Under the pieces are notes generated by a model that searched no databases, was not told the origin of the DNA, and saw only the letters and a list, made by a program, of their open reading frames with translations. A program made the position numbers and the translations under genes. Positions 54,547 through 61,703 of a DNA stretch of 64,000 nucleotides are shown in pieces (position 1 is the first letter of the stretch; each line of letters begins with the position of its first letter). Source of the DNA: Methylocapsa aurea (lineage in GTDB: Bacteria; Pseudomonadota; Alphaproteobacteria; Rhizobiales; Beijerinckiaceae); contig NZ_JQKO01000001.1 of the NCBI RefSeq assembly GCF_000746085.1, positions 596,575-660,574 on the forward strand, in the 5' to 3' direction.

Positions 54547-55445
54547 AGTCCGCAGCCATATTCGCTTTGATTGCCGGCGTCGTCGCCTTTCTGATCGTCT
54601 CGACAGCCTCGCTGTTCACCGTGCAGCAGACCGAACAAGCGCTGGTCCTGCGCTTCGGCGAGCCGGTCGCCGGGCGCGGACTTGTCACCGACCCGGGGCT
54701 CCATTTCAAAGTGCCCTTCATCGAAAATGTCGTCTATCTCGACAATCGCATCCTCGATCTCGAGGCGCCGAAACAAGAGGTTCTCGCCTCCGACAACACC
54801 CGCATCGAGGTCGATTCCTTCCTGCGCTACAAGATCATCGATCCGTTGAAATTCTATCAGACGGTTGGCTCGATCGAGCGGGCGAACAGTCAGCTCGGAT
54901 TCATCTTGAATTCGGCGGTCCGCCGCGTGCTCGGCGAAGCCAATCTTACGCAAATCGTGCGCGACGATCGCGCCGATCTGATGCTCAAGATCCGCAACCA
55001 GGTGAACCAGGAAGGCGGCCGCCTCGGCATCGTCGCGGTCGATGTCAGGATTCGCCGCGCCGACCTGCCAAAGCAGATTTCCGAGAAGGTCTTCAGCAGA
55101 ATGCAGACCGAGCGGGCCCGAGAGGCCGCGGAGTATCGCGCGCAAGGCTCTGAAATGGCGCAAAAAATCACCGCCAAAGCCGACCGCGACGTGGTCGTGC
55201 TGCGAGGCGACGCCCAGCGCCAGGCCGATCAGACGCGAGGCGAAGGCGATGCGGAGCGCAATCGGATCTACGCCGAAGCATTCGGCAAGGACCCCGATTT
55301 CTTTGCTTTCTATCGCTCTATGCAGGCCTATGAGACCGGTCTGAAAGCGAGCGATACGCGGATGGTCATCAGCCCGAAGTCGGAGTTCTTCCGCTTCTTT
55401 GGGGCGCCGAACGGGCGCCCGGCGCCGGTTCCAGCGCCGCAATAG
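54543..55445 (+). CDS. hflC: HflC, subunit of the HflKC complex
   Basis: 300 residues. One N-terminal membrane helix (IFALIAGVVAFLIVSTASLF) and an SPFH domain (TEQALVLRFGEPVAGRGLVT, DPGLHFKVPFIENVVYLDNR). The C-terminal helical part has MQTERAREAAEYRAQGSEMA. Known partners are HflK and the membrane protease FtsH, where the complex restrains or directs proteolysis. It is coupled to hflK. The tail ends in Pro-rich RPAPVPAPQ. Confidence 0.96.
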   Translation: MKSAAIFALIAGVVAFLIVSTASLFTVQQTEQALVLRFGEPVAGRGLVTDPGLHFKVPFIENVVYLDNRILDLEAPKQEVLASDNTRIEVDSFLRYKIIDPLKFYQTVGSIERANSQLGFILNSAVRRVLGEANLTQIVRDDRADLMLKIRNQVNQEGGRLGIVAVDVRIRRADLPKQISEKVFSRMQTERAREAAEYRAQGSEMAQKITAKADRDVVVLRGDAQRQADQTRGEGDAERNRIYAEAFGKDPDFFAFYRSMQAYETGLKASDTRMVISPKSEFFRFFGAPNGRPAPVPAPQ

Positions 55446-55519
55446 AACGCGGCGCGCCTATGATCGGGAATCCAATCCCAATCAATCATAGGCGCCGCAA
55501 AGGGACGAGCCCACGCCGC

Positions 55520-56230
55520 TCAAACGATGGTGTTGACCGTTCGCCAGCGCGCCGCGGTGACGCTCGGCTCGAGACTTAGACGGCCGACGATATATTCGAG
55601 AGCGATCTCGCGCCGCTTTTCCGATGTCAGCGTCGCGGTCACTTCGACCCGGTCCGTGTCCTCGATGTCGGCGCTTTCCAATTCGCGAAGATGGAGATCG
55701 CTGGCGCTGAAAGCCTGCACCAGGAGCGCCCGGATCGCCGCTTCCTCGGTTCCTTTGCAGACGACGCGAACGACATAGGAGGTTTCGACCTCCGCGCTTT
55801 CGATCGGCTGGCGGTCGATCAATTTGACCAAGGGCCGCAGCACGAGATTGACGATGATGACGAGGCTGACCGCAACTATCGCTAGGCCGGTCTGGCCAAC
55901 GCCGGCCATGACGCCCACCGCCCCGGAACACCACAGCGTCGCCGCCGTGTTCAAGCCGCGAACATTGAGGCCTTCCTTGAAAATGACCCCGGCGCCGAGA
56001 AAGCCTATGCCGGAGACGACTTGCGCCGCGACCCGCGTCGGGCTCTCCTCATGGAATTGACTGGCGAAAACGACGTAGGTCGCCGCCCCCAGCGACACCA
56101 GCGTATTGGTCCGCAACCCCGCGAAGCGCTGGCGCCATTGCCGCTCGAAGCCAATGACGCCGCCGAGCAGGAGCGCCAAGAGGAGGTTGAAAGCGTCCCT
56201 TTGAAATGAGGGATCGAACAGCAGCATCAT
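55520..56230 (-). CDS. MgtC/SapB family membrane protein
   Basis: 236 residues from the ATG at 56230 (GGAAAG lies just upstream); an ATG six codons earlier is possible. Four to five membrane helices in the N-terminal half: LLALLLGGVIGFERQWRQRF and RTNTLVSLGAATYVVFASQF and VSGIGFLGAGVIFKEGLNVR. The C-terminal half is an ACT-like cytoplasmic domain (VVRVVCKGTEEAAIRALLVQ). The family aids growth under low Mg2+ or in macrophages in some pathogens, often by acting on other membrane proteins. It lies opposite to and after hflC. Confidence 0.88.
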   Translation of the reverse strand: MMLLFDPSFQRDAFNLLLALLLGGVIGFERQWRQRFAGLRTNTLVSLGAATYVVFASQFHEESPTRVAAQVVSGIGFLGAGVIFKEGLNVRGLNTAATLWCSGAVGVMAGVGQTGLAIVAVSLVIIVNLVLRPLVKLIDRQPIESAEVETSYVVRVVCKGTEEAAIRALLVQAFSASDLHLRELESADIEDTDRVEVTATLTSEKRREIALEYIVGRLSLEPSVTAARWRTVNTIV

Positions 56231-56474
56231 GAGCGCTTTCCCGGACATCGACTCGTTGGGCGGACCAGCGGGCCAAGCGGGAGCCCAGGAGAGAAGCGCT
56301 TGCCGGAAGAAGCCGAGCGAGACCGCATTGGGGCGATAGCTCGGCTCAATGACAGTTGGATGACGGACGGCGTCGGCGCGCTTCGATCATCAAGAGGCAG
56401 GCTCCGCCGCATTTATGCCCGTCCACAAAACAGAGAAGTCCCGCACTGATCTTGCTTTTCATCGGAGCGCGCCC

Positions 56475-57875
56475 ATGATCGATTCGCCCAGGAACGCCAA
56501 CTCGCCCACGACCTTGCTCGCGCGCGCGGACCGTTACGCCGCCGGCAAGGCGCTCCGGTTGCAAACGCCGCGCGAGAGCCATGCCGATTGCCCGCCCGCG
56601 ACAGGGCGCGATCCGGTCGCGATCTTGGCCGAAGCCGATGGCGCGCGCATTCCTGAGCTTCTACCGATCCGCTACCAGCGCATGAGCGCATCGGCTTTCG
56701 CCTTCCTGCGCGGCGCGGCATCGGTTATGGCGCATGATCTCGCAGGGATGCCGCAAGCCGGCGTTCCGGTGCAGGCCTGCGGTGACTGCCACCTGATGAA
56801 TTTCGGCGTGTTTTACTCGGCCGAAGGGCGCGCCTTATTTGACATTAATGATTTTGACGAGACCCTGCCCGGCGTCGATTTCACCGTCGATCTGAAGCGG
56901 CTTGTCGCCAGCGTCGCCGTCGCCGCACGCGACGCCAAGGCGCCGGACAAGAGGGCCAAGGCCCTGGCGCGCTCCGCCGCGAAAGCCTATCGCGAATTTA
57001 TCCACGAGCTCGCCGCCCAAACGCCGCTTGAAGTCTGGCACGCCAGCATGGACATCAAAAGCGAGGTCAAGCGCATCGATGACGTCAAGCTGCGCGAGCG
57101 GCTTCTATCAACCTTGGTGAAGGCCAAGAAGGAGCTCGCGGCCGACGATAATTTTCCCCATCTCGTCGAGACGGGCGGCGGCGCGACGCAAATCGAGGAC
57201 CGTCCACCATTGATTTATCATTTCAAAGGCGAATCCGAGAAAAGCCAGAAAATTCACGCCCATTCCGCCTTTTTCAGCTATCGTCAAACGCTTCTGCCGG
57301 AGCGTCGCGCGCTGATCGAACGCTATGAGCTCGCCGACATCGCCATGAAGGTGGTCGGCGTTGGCAGCGTTGGCACTTTTTGCGCGATTGGACTGTTCAT
57401 GACGCCCGATCGCGAGGCCTTGTTCCTGCAGGTCAAGGAGTCGCTGACTTCGGTGCTGGAAAAGATCGCCGCCCCGCCGCAAGGCCTCGACCAGCAAGGC
57501 CGCCGGGTGGTCGAGGGACAGCGCTCCATGCAGGCGGCAAGCGACGCTTTTCTCGGTTGGACTCAAGACAAGGCGACGAACCGCCAGTTCTACGTTCGCC
57601 GCCTCAAGAACCGCCGGCTTGGCGCGATTGGCGAAGTCATCGCGGCCAAAGCGCTGGAGGCCTACGCAAATCTCTGCGGCAGGACGCTGGCGCGAGCGCA
57701 TGCGCGCACCGGCGACCCTGCCCGTCTCGCCGGCTATATGGGAACATCTGAAATGTTCGACGAGGCTCTTGCCTCTTTCGCCATGACCTATGCAGAGCAG
57801 ACCAAGGCCGATCATGCCCGTCTCAAGGCCTCGATCGATCCGCAGACAGGCCTTCCCTTGCCGCGCGGGGCTTGA
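56475..57875 (+). CDS. DUF2252 family protein
   Basis: 466 residues from the ATG at 56475, which has GGAG at a suitable distance; earlier ATG at 56415 is less likely. Motifs of DUF2252 are seen: MSASAFAFLRGAASVMAHDL, VQACGDCHLMNFGVFYSAEG and ALFDINDFDETLPGVDFTVD, then DLKRLVASVAVAARD. The HxxNF and DxxDFD patterns are reminiscent of kinase-like folds. Function is unknown. It lies between mgtC (opposite) and degP. Confidence 0.85.
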   Translation: MIDSPRNANSPTTLLARADRYAAGKALRLQTPRESHADCPPATGRDPVAILAEADGARIPELLPIRYQRMSASAFAFLRGAASVMAHDLAGMPQAGVPVQACGDCHLMNFGVFYSAEGRALFDINDFDETLPGVDFTVDLKRLVASVAVAARDAKAPDKRAKALARSAAKAYREFIHELAAQTPLEVWHASMDIKSEVKRIDDVKLRERLLSTLVKAKKELAADDNFPHLVETGGGATQIEDRPPLIYHFKGESEKSQKIHAHSAFFSYRQTLLPERRALIERYELADIAMKVVGVGSVGTFCAIGLFMTPDREALFLQVKESLTSVLEKIAAPPQGLDQQGRRVVEGQRSMQAASDAFLGWTQDKATNRQFYVRRLKNRRLGAIGEVIAAKALEAYANLCGRTLARAHARTGDPARLAGYMGTSEMFDEALASFAMTYAEQTKADHARLKASIDPQTGLPLPRGA

Positions 57876-58115
57876 ATCCCGAGGGCCGACGGGCGATCTT
57901 CCGCAGAATAATGGAATTTCGAAAAGATCCGTTGTAACAAGACGACATAGGAAAAAGGCCGCGACGGGCGGCGGGGTTTCCGCTTTCGCGCCGCTTCGGT
58001 CCAATTTGAAGCGCCGCGGTTCGCCGATCTGACTGCTCAGCCTGTGAGCAGCTTAAAGCCAGACACCGCCCGCGGCCGCTGGACTTCATCGCGAAGTCGA
58101 TCGGAGGAGATTGTT

Positions 58116-59684
58116 TTGACTGGTTCGCTCCCGAAATTCCGCCTTGTCGCTCAAGCCGTTGCGCACCCTGACAGCCCATCGCGCCGAAGCGCCGTTCACC
58201 GCGCGCTGGCGCTGGCTGGAGCGCTGGCCTTCTGCGCCGGCGTCGGCGCGCTGCCGGGTTTGGACGCGCCCAAGGCTTTCGCGCGCGGCCCGGACTCGCT
58301 CGCCGACCTCGCCTCCGATGTCAGCGACACTGTCGTCAACATATCCGCGACCCAGACCATCGAGGAAAAACGCCCTGGCAACGCCCCGCAATTGGAGCCC
58401 GGCACGCCCTTCGACGACCTTTTCGAAGAATTCTTTCGGCGCCATCAGAAAGAAGATGGCGACCGGCCAAGCCCTCGCCCTCACGAGCGCAGATCGAATT
58501 CGCTCGGCTCCGGTTTCGTTATCGATCCGTCTGGCATTGTCATCACCAATAACCACGTCATCGCCGACGCCAATGAGGTGACCGTGATTTTCACCGATGG
58601 CCAAAAACTCAAGGCCGAGGTCCTTGGCAAGGACGCGAAGGTCGATGTCGCGGTGCTCCGGGTCAAGCCGGACAAGCCGCTCAAGGCGGCCAAGTTCGGC
58701 GACAGCGAAAAGATGCGCGTCGGCGATTGGGTCGTCGCCGTCGGCAATCCCTTCGGCCTTGGCGGAACCGTCACCGGGGGGATCATCTCGGCGCGCAACC
58801 GCAATATCGAATCGGGCCCTTACGACAATTACTTCCAGACCGACGCCGCCATCAACAAAGGCAATTCGGGCGGGCCCCTGTTCAACATGGCCGGCGAAGT
58901 GATCGGCATCAATACAGCGATTCTCTCGCCTTCGGGCGGATCGATCGGCATCGGCTTCGCCACTCCTGCGGCGACGGTCGTTCCGGTCATCGAACAATTG
59001 CAGAAGTTCGGCGAGACGAGGCGCGGCTGGCTTGGCGTGCGCATCCAGAACGTCGATGATTCGATCGCCGAGAGCCTCAACCTCGGGGCCGTGCGCGGCG
59101 CGCTGGTGGCCGGGACGGACGACAAGGGGCCGGCTAAGGCGGCTGGTCTGCAAACCGGCGACGTCATCATCAAATTCGACGGCGTCGAGATCAAGGAATC
59201 CCGCGACCTGCCCAAGATCGTCGCCTCGGCGCCGGTCGGCAAAGACGTCGACGTCATTGTGTTGCGGCAGGGCAAGGAAATCACCAAGTCGATCAAGCTC
59301 GGCCGCCTGGAGGACAATGAAAAGCCGGCGAAAGCGGCTGTCAAACGCGGCGAACCTGGCAAGAGCCCAACCGCCGGTTCCGTCGAGAAAGCGCTCGGAA
59401 TGGAGTTTTCGAGCCTCACCGACGATCTGCGGCAGAAATTTTCAATCAAGAATAGCGTTGGCGCCGGCGTCGTTGTGACCAATGTCGATCCCAATTCCGC
59501 CGCCGCCGACAAGCATATTCAGCCTGGCGACGTGATCATGGAAATCAATCAGGAGCCGATCAAGGAGCCCGCCGACATCGCGAAAAAATTGCAGGCGCTG
59601 AAAAGCGGCGGCAAGAAGTCGGCTTTGCTCCTCGTCGCCAATGGTCAGGGGGAAGTGCGCTTCGTTGCATTGGCTTTGCTCTGA
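58116..59684 (+). CDS. degP: DegP/DegQ-type periplasmic serine protease
   Basis: 522 residues from the TTG at 58116, supported by GGAGGA seven bases upstream. A signal peptide follows (ALALAGALAFCAGVGALPGL). The trypsin-like domain has His 147 (ITNNHVIADANE), Asp 177 (KVDVAVLRVK) and Ser 251 (NKGNSGGPLFNMAG). Two PDZ domains follow (GWLGVRIQNVDDSIAESLNL and GVVVTNVDPNSAAADKHIQP). It degrades or chaperones misfolded envelope proteins. hflK and hflC lie about 3 kb upstream, separated by mgtC and the DUF2252 gene. Confidence 0.95.
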   Translation: MTGSLPKFRLVAQAVAHPDSPSRRSAVHRALALAGALAFCAGVGALPGLDAPKAFARGPDSLADLASDVSDTVVNISATQTIEEKRPGNAPQLEPGTPFDDLFEEFFRRHQKEDGDRPSPRPHERRSNSLGSGFVIDPSGIVITNNHVIADANEVTVIFTDGQKLKAEVLGKDAKVDVAVLRVKPDKPLKAAKFGDSEKMRVGDWVVAVGNPFGLGGTVTGGIISARNRNIESGPYDNYFQTDAAINKGNSGGPLFNMAGEVIGINTAILSPSGGSIGIGFATPAATVVPVIEQLQKFGETRRGWLGVRIQNVDDSIAESLNLGAVRGALVAGTDDKGPAKAAGLQTGDVIIKFDGVEIKESRDLPKIVASAPVGKDVDVIVLRQGKEITKSIKLGRLEDNEKPAKAAVKRGEPGKSPTAGSVEKALGMEFSSLTDDLRQKFSIKNSVGAGVVVTNVDPNSAAADKHIQPGDVIMEINQEPIKEPADIAKKLQALKSGGKKSALLLVANGQGEVRFVALALL

Positions 59685-59783
59685 CCAATTCGGCTTATGC
59701 CGGCGTCGCTGCCTCTTGCCTGCTGGCGGCCGCGCCGCTATAAGCCATCCATCAGGATGCGGTCGTTGGTATCAACCGCGTGT

Positions 59784-59860
59784 CGGAGTGTAGCGCAGCC
59801 TGGTAGCGCACCTCGTTCGGGACGAGGGGGTCGGAGGTTCGAATCCTCTCACTCCGACCA
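59784..59860 (+). tRNA. trnP: tRNA-Pro (anticodon CGG), CCA encoded
   Basis: Acceptor CGGAGTG pairs with CACTCCG; the D arm is GCGC...GCGC; the anticodon arm CCTCG-TTCGGGA-CGAGG gives CGG; the T arm is GGAGG-TTCGAAT-CCTCT. CCA is encoded at 59858-59860. A second tRNA gene follows 127 bases later. Confidence 0.97.
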
Positions 59861-59987
59861 AGTTTTTCGCTGTTGGATCAACGCCTGGAGTTCAGCGCCA
59901 GTCAGCAGGCGCTTTGGCCAGGTCCAAATAAGCAGGCGCGCGATCAGGTTCGGCCTAGGCGCTAGGTTAGCGGCCTGAAATGCATGA

Positions 59988-60061
59988 GCGGGTGTAGCTC
60001 AATGGTAGAGCAGCAGCCTTCCAAGCTGAATACGAGGGTTCGATTCCCTTCACCCGCTCCA
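59988..60061 (+). tRNA. trnG: tRNA-Gly (anticodon TCC), CCA encoded
   Basis: Acceptor GCGGGTG pairs with CACCCGC; the D arm is GCTC...GAGC; the anticodon arm CAGC-CTTCCAA-GCTG gives TCC; the T arm is GAGGG-TTCGATT-CCCTT. CCA is encoded at 60059-60061. Confidence 0.97.
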
Positions 60062-60071
60062 CGCCCCTCCT

Positions 60072-60111
60072 AGAGCATATTGGTTCGATCTGTTCGACGA
60101 GAATATGCTCT
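60072..60111. repeat. GAGC-type dispersed palindromic repeat
   Basis: AGAGCATATT at 60072-60081 is the exact inverse of AATATGCTCT at 60102-60111, with a 20-base centre. It follows the tRNA-Gly gene by ten bases and could end that transcript. Same family as the copies at 1385, 2236 and 53141. Confidence 0.65.
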
Positions 60112-60277
60112 GACTCTTTGACACTGGAGCGATTTCTGATCGATCGAATGACTCGGAATGCGCTCCACTTTACTCAGGCTCCAAGCTTCGATCCCGTCGT
60201 TTGGATGATTCGGGTTGAATCGCTTTTTCAAGGCCAAACGCCTTGCCGCCTTGGAACGCGGCGAAGCAGCCAAGATG

Positions 60278-60814
60278 TCAATATCCAGTTACGATAGGCA
60301 AGCAAGGTTGTTGCGGCACCCCTTGGAAAGCTAATTGTTGCGCCTGACTGCGCTCGGCAAGCGATAATTTCGAATTGACAGCGTCCCTGACGATGACCCA
60401 GTGATCGCGCTCCCGGCCGGCTCCCGCAACAGCAAGGTTGAGCAGGGCATAAGCGAGGACGTAGTCCTGCGGGACGCCCCTGCCCTTGTCATACATGAGG
60501 CCGAGAAAATATTGGGCGCTCGCAAATCCCTGCTGGCTGGCGCAGCGATACCACCCCGCCGAAACCACGAAATTTTGCGGCACGCCTTTGCCATATTCGT
60601 ACATGTAGCCGAGATAGGTTTGCGCCCTCGCGTCGCCAGCCACCGCCAGATCGAAGAAAATCGCCGACGCCCTCATATAATCATGGCGCTCATAGGCGGC
60701 CGCACCCTTTCGAAAAGAGTCGGCGACAGCAAGATCGGCAGGAGCGGCCAAGCAAACAAGCAGCCCCAGCGCGAACCATGCGCTCCGCCGCTTTGGCCGC
60801 GCAAACAAATTCAT
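60278..60814 (-). CDS. Sel1-repeat (TPR-like) exported protein
   Basis: 178 residues from the ATG at 60814, giving a signal peptide (SAWFALGLLVCLAAPADLAV) after a basic start; the open frame runs about 400 bases further up but that part overlaps the prepilin peptidase gene on the same strand and lacks homology. Two Sel1 units are clear: ARAQTYLGYMYEYGKGVPQN and SAQYFLGLMYDKGRGVPQDY, with a third degenerate unit. Such repeats form a binding superhelix. Later ATGs at 60835 and 60829 give slightly longer forms. Probably periplasmic; partner unknown. Confidence 0.75.
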   Translation of the reverse strand: MNLFARPKRRSAWFALGLLVCLAAPADLAVADSFRKGAAAYERHDYMRASAIFFDLAVAGDARAQTYLGYMYEYGKGVPQNFVVSAGWYRCASQQGFASAQYFLGLMYDKGRGVPQDYVLAYALLNLAVAGAGRERDHWVIVRDAVNSKLSLAERSQAQQLAFQGVPQQPCLPIVTGY

Positions 60815-61004
60815 CTCGCGATCCGCCATCAACATGGACTTACGAGCCTTTTTGCCGACTCGTCCAAGGGCTACGATCATCATTGCCTCCACGTCAGCCG
60901 CGCGCGGGCGCTGGAGCGCGCTGTCCGGCTTGATTGAAACCGACGCCTTATCGAATTTCGAATTTTCTTGCCCCAACTGAGCCTCCGCCCAGAATGCGCA
61001 GCCG

Positions 61005-61703
61005 TCAAAACGGTAAACGCATTGCTTCGAGCAGCCAACACAGCCAAATCGCCGGCGCGAAAAACAGCCCGAAAGGCAGCCTGGCGGCGGCGCTGAAGGG
61101 ATGACGCGCGACAAGTTGGCGGACCCCGTAGAGGCCCAGCGCGGCCAGCGCGGCGATTTCGATCGCGGCGGGGATCGACATCGCGTCCAGCCAGACCCCG
61201 GCGACCGCGGCAAGCTTCACGTCGCCAAGTCCGAGCCCCTGGCGACCGCGCAGCCTGCGATAGGCCTCGCGAAGAGCAAGAAATGCAAGGACAAGAATGG
61301 CGGCGCGCATGCCAGCGACGCCAATGCTCGCCAGCATGTCGTCGCGCCGAATACTCGCAAATTCCTCACTCCCTAATCCCTGGTTCGCGGCATTCGCCAA
61401 GCCAAGCACGAAAGCCGCAAGGGTCAATTTGTCAGGGATGATGAAACAACGCGCGTCAACGCAGGCAGTGGCGAGCATAAGAACGGCCAGCGCCCCGCCA
61501 AAGGCGCCGGCCAGCCCCGGCGCGGTGATGAAACTCGCGGCCGCCATGGCGCATCCGACCAAGGCGATGGCGCCGAATCCAATATATTTTTGCTGCGCCT
61601 GCCCGGCCCCTCCAGCCCCGTCCGCTTCGGCTCCGTCTTTTCGCAGATCCAATATCCCGCCGGCCGAGAGTGGAGCGGGATGGGCGGGCTGGCTCTTCCT
61701 CAT
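61005..61703 (-). CDS. A24 family prepilin peptidase
   Basis: 232 residues. The ATG overlaps the stop codon of gspD by four bases (ATGA). Four to six membrane helices follow a polar N-terminus. Catalytic Asp residues sit in CVDARCFIIPDKLTL and GLGLGDVKLAAVAG (the GxGD motif). LPFGLFFAPAIWL is also typical. No N-terminal methylation or zinc-finger domain, as in CpaA/TadV-type enzymes. It cleaves the leader of type IV pilin-like proteins at the inner membrane, here probably pseudopilins of the type II system. Confidence 0.88.
   Translation of the reverse strand: MRKSQPAHPAPLSAGGILDLRKDGAEADGAGGAGQAQQKYIGFGAIALVGCAMAAASFITAPGLAGAFGGALAVLMLATACVDARCFIIPDKLTLAAFVLGLANAANQGLGSEEFASIRRDDMLASIGVAGMRAAILVLAFLALREAYRRLRGRQGLGLGDVKLAAVAGVWLDAMSIPAAIEIAALAALGLYGVRQLVARHPFSAAARLPFGLFFAPAIWLCWLLEAMRLPF

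Noticed and set aside
60815..61213. N-terminal extension of the Sel1-repeat protein
   Set aside because: This part overlaps the prepilin peptidase gene in another frame, is Pro/Arg-rich, and precedes a clean signal peptide at 60814.
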